This document shows, in pieces, positions 62,266 through 64,000 of a DNA stretch of 64,000 nt (positions within the stretch are counted from its first letter, which is position 1; the number at the start of each line of letters is the position of its first letter). Both the position numbers and the translations under genes were made by a program. The DNA is from CATQHP01 sp965214915 (GTDB lineage: Bacteria; Acidobacteriota; Terriglobia; Bryobacterales; UBA6623), in NCBI GenBank assembly GCA_965214915.1, contig CBDCCP010000003.1, positions 124,001-188,000 on the forward strand. The letters are read 5' to 3'. The notes under the pieces are model-generated. The model was given only the letters and a program-made list of their open reading frames with translations. It had not been told where the DNA came from and did not search any database.

Positions 62266-63018
62266 ATGAATGGCAGGGCGAACCGGTTTTCCGATTTTTT
62301 CAGGATCGCGCTTGCGGCGCTGCTGATTCCGGCCGCGGCTTGGAGCCAGGGCGCCGGCGGCCTCATCAACGGCACGGTGACCGACGCGAGCGGGGCGGTC
62401 ATCCCCGGGGCGACGGTGGAGATCGTCAACGCCGAAACCGGCGTCGTGACAACCACCGAAACCGGCGTGAACGGCGTGTACTACATGCCCAACATGCCCA
62501 TCGGCGAGTACGACATCGCCGCCGAGTCCGACGGCTTCAAGCGCGCCGAGGTCAAGGGCCTGCGTTTGAACGTCGCTTCGGAGATTCAGCAGTCGTTCGC
62601 GCTGGAGATCGGCGCCGTCTCCGAGGTCGTCGAGGTGAACGCGGCGCAAGTGCAGGTGCAGACGACTTCCGGGTCGGTCGGCTCGACCGTCCAGATCGAG
62701 CAGATGGTGGAGTTGCCGCTGCAGGGCCGCAACATCTTCAATCTGGTCAATCTTGTCCCCGGCGCCTACCGTTCCAGGAACGGCAATATCTCCATCGGCG
62801 GCGGGCGCACCCGTTCCGCCGGCTCGTTCCTCGACGGCATCAACAACACGCGCGGCGGCCTGGGCGTGCAGAACATCGAGATGACGCCGCCCATCGACTC
62901 CATGCACGAGTTCAAAGTGGAGGTCAACTCGATGGGCGCCGAGTACGGGCGCAGTTCCGCCGGCGTTGTCATGGCGACCACCAGGAACGGCACCAACGAG
63001 TATCACGGCACCGCTTAG
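62266..63018 (+). pseudogene. Oar-like TonB-dependent receptor, truncated by the second IS
   Basis: N-terminal quarter of a large outer-membrane receptor. A signal peptide (IALAALLIPAAAWSQ) is followed by a carboxypeptidase-regulatory-like domain (INGTVTDASGAVIPGATVEI to about residue 120) and the plug domain (LPLQGRNIFNLVNLVPGAYR, and FKVEVNSMGAEYGRSSAGVV). The sequence stops after NGTNEYHGTA, where an intact gene would continue into the barrel (usually about 700 further residues). The TAG stop at 63016-63018 is formed by the target DNA and the first base of the IS. The receptor is almost certainly inactive here unless the rest lies beyond the element. Confidence 0.9.
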
Positions 63019-64000
63019 GAAACTCTGAACAAGCAGGCTATTGACTGGGATAATAAGGGGAGAGCAGCGGGCACGGGGAATAAGGGGGAGAGCGATGGCG
63101 CAGCGGACGTTTGCAGAATTGGAGTACGAGGGGAAGAAGAAGCAGACGAGGCGGGAGAAGTTTCTGGCACGGATGGAGGACTTGATTCCGTGGGAGCGCT
63201 TGGAGGAGCGCATCCGCCCGTACTACCCCCAAGCGGGGCGGGGGCGGCGACCGTACGCGTTGGCGGTGATGCTGCGCGTGCATTGCGTGCAGTTGTTTTA
63301 CAACGTGAGCGATCCGGGGATGGAGGACATGCTGTACGAGATCGAGTCGGTGCGGCGCTTCGTGGGCTTGCGTTTGGGGGATGCGCTGCCGGACGAGACG
63401 ACGATTTTGAACTTTCGGCATCTGTTGGAGCGGCACGAGTTGGGCGGGAAGCTGATGGCGGAGATCAACGCGCACTTGGCGGAGCAAGGCTTGCGGCTGC
63501 GGGAGGGGACGATTCTGGACGCGACGATCATCGCGGCGCCGAGTTCGACGAAGAACAAGAAGCGGAGTCGCGACCCACAGATGCAGCAGACGAAGAAGGG
63601 GAATCAATGGTATTTCGGGATGAAGGCGCATATCGGCGTGGACGCCGAGACGGGGCTGACGCATAGCGTGGCGGCGACGGCGGCGAACGTGGCGGATGTG
63701 ACCCAAGGGCATGAGTTGCTGCACGGCGGGGAGCGGGAGGTGTGCGCGGATGCGGGTTACCAGGGGATCGACAAGCGCGCGGAGCATCGGGGGCGTAAGG
63801 TGCGCTGGCAAGTGGCCTTGAAGGCTGGGCAGCGGCGGCGCTTGGCGGCGGGCAGCGCGGAGGCGCGGGCGGAGCGGCGCAAGGCAGAGGTGCGGGCCAA
63901 GGTGGAGCACCCGTTTCTGTACGTGAAGCGGCACTTTGGCTACGCCAAGGTGCGCTATCGCGGCTTGGCCAAGAACCGGGAGCGGATCAGTCTGCTGTTG
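63018..64000 (+). mobile_element. IS5-family insertion sequence, copy 2 (partial, continues past right edge)
   Basis: Starts GGAAACTCTGAACAAGCAGG and is near-identical to copy 1 for the 983 bases seen. It sits inside the TonB receptor gene in the same orientation. The left flank is CTTA; the YTAR target rule would also fit TTAG if the first G is shared. The right end and its duplication are outside the window, so the junction cannot be settled. Confidence 0.93.
63095..64000 (+). CDS. IS5-group DDE transposase (intact as far as seen, partial)
   Basis: Frame from ATG 63095 remains open to the right edge, reaching the RERISLLL block near the end of the 316-residue protein. It lacks both inserted G bases of copy 1 and reads HGGEREVCADAGYQGIDKRAEHRGRK and AEARAERRKAEVRAKVEHPF. 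Differences from copy 1 include Ala for Glu in GRRPYALAVM and Gln for His in MQQTKKG. The Asp residues and the C-terminal basic block are all visible. Probably functional, and a source of transposase for both copies. Confidence 0.9.
   Translation, partial: MAQRTFAELEYEGKKKQTRREKFLARMEDLIPWERLEERIRPYYPQAGRGRRPYALAVMLRVHCVQLFYNVSDPGMEDMLYEIESVRRFVGLRLGDALPDETTILNFRHLLERHELGGKLMAEINAHLAEQGLRLREGTILDATIIAAPSSTKNKKRSRDPQMQQTKKGNQWYFGMKAHIGVDAETGLTHSVAATAANVADVTQGHELLHGGEREVCADAGYQGIDKRAEHRGRKVRWQVALKAGQRRRLAAGSAEARAERRKAEVRAKVEHPFLYVKRHFGYAKVRYRGLAKNRERISLLL

Noticed and set aside
63014..63018. CTTA as a confirmed target duplication of IS copy 2
   Set aside because: The right end is outside the window, and TTAG sharing the first G fits the YTAR rule equally well.

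Overview
The window is high-GC, gene-dense bacterial chromosome that most resembles Acidobacteriota of the Solibacter/Bryobacter group. The main clues are two large secreted proteins, plus a remnant of a third, that end in the C-terminal domain catalogued for Solibacter (TIGR03437). They are backed by an Oar-like TonB receptor with a carboxypeptidase-regulatory N-terminus, several sulfatases and twin-arginine oxidoreductases. No rRNA, tRNA or CRISPR array was seen.

Layout. 1-3215 (minus): xanthine-dehydrogenase-family molybdenum hydroxylase (FAD, 2Fe-2S and Mo subunits; the Mo gene runs off the left edge). 3271-5272: GH29 fucosidase and a frameshifted orphan DNA methyltransferase. 5453-9939 (plus): proS and a bifunctional penicillin-binding protein. 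9970-13272: sulfatase, a tiny zinc-ribbon membrane protein and a TAT aldo/keto reductase. 13348-24844 (minus): a long gene string of MscS channel, MgtE-like soluble protein, MgtE, CNNM/CBS protein, TolC-like protein, an ATP-grasp ligase fused to an M20-like domain, gamma-glutamyltransferase and N-formylglutamate amidohydrolase. An IS5-group element with a CTAG target duplication splits the ligase fusion, and its ligase half, the transferase and the IS transposase all carry frameshifts. 24936-31566: fabH, amidohydrolase, PQQ-type beta-propeller protein, murA, NifU-like scaffold. 31764-38449: gatB, GH32 hydrolase, rlmB, aroC, gdhA. 38466-40660: sulfatase plus HEAT-repeat protein. 40833-47788 (plus): sufBCDS-sufT-Rrf2-mrp Fe-S operon with a good promoter and an overlapping dyad. 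47820-53862: WD40 giant and a frameshifted secreted serine protease, convergent. 53997-58637 (minus): Gld-like ABC exporter operon with a DUF4340 protein. 58767-61814: redoxin, CbiO-type ATPase, third sulfatase. 62266-64000: TonB receptor gene interrupted by a second copy of the same IS.

How it fits together. Sulfatases, fucosidase, GH32 hydrolase and TonB receptor suggest a glycan-scavenging heterotroph. The suf operon supplies Fe-S clusters, for example to the molybdenum hydroxylase. The most unusual content is the 13.3-24.8 kb string, where divalent-cation transport genes lead into a peptide/gamma-glutamyl module built round an ATP-grasp ligase fused to an M20-like domain that appears to have lost its metal ligands. 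Joining the IS flanks through one CTAG restores an in-frame fusion of about 720 residues once three single-base insertions are removed. Part of this module is either decaying or affected by sequence errors.
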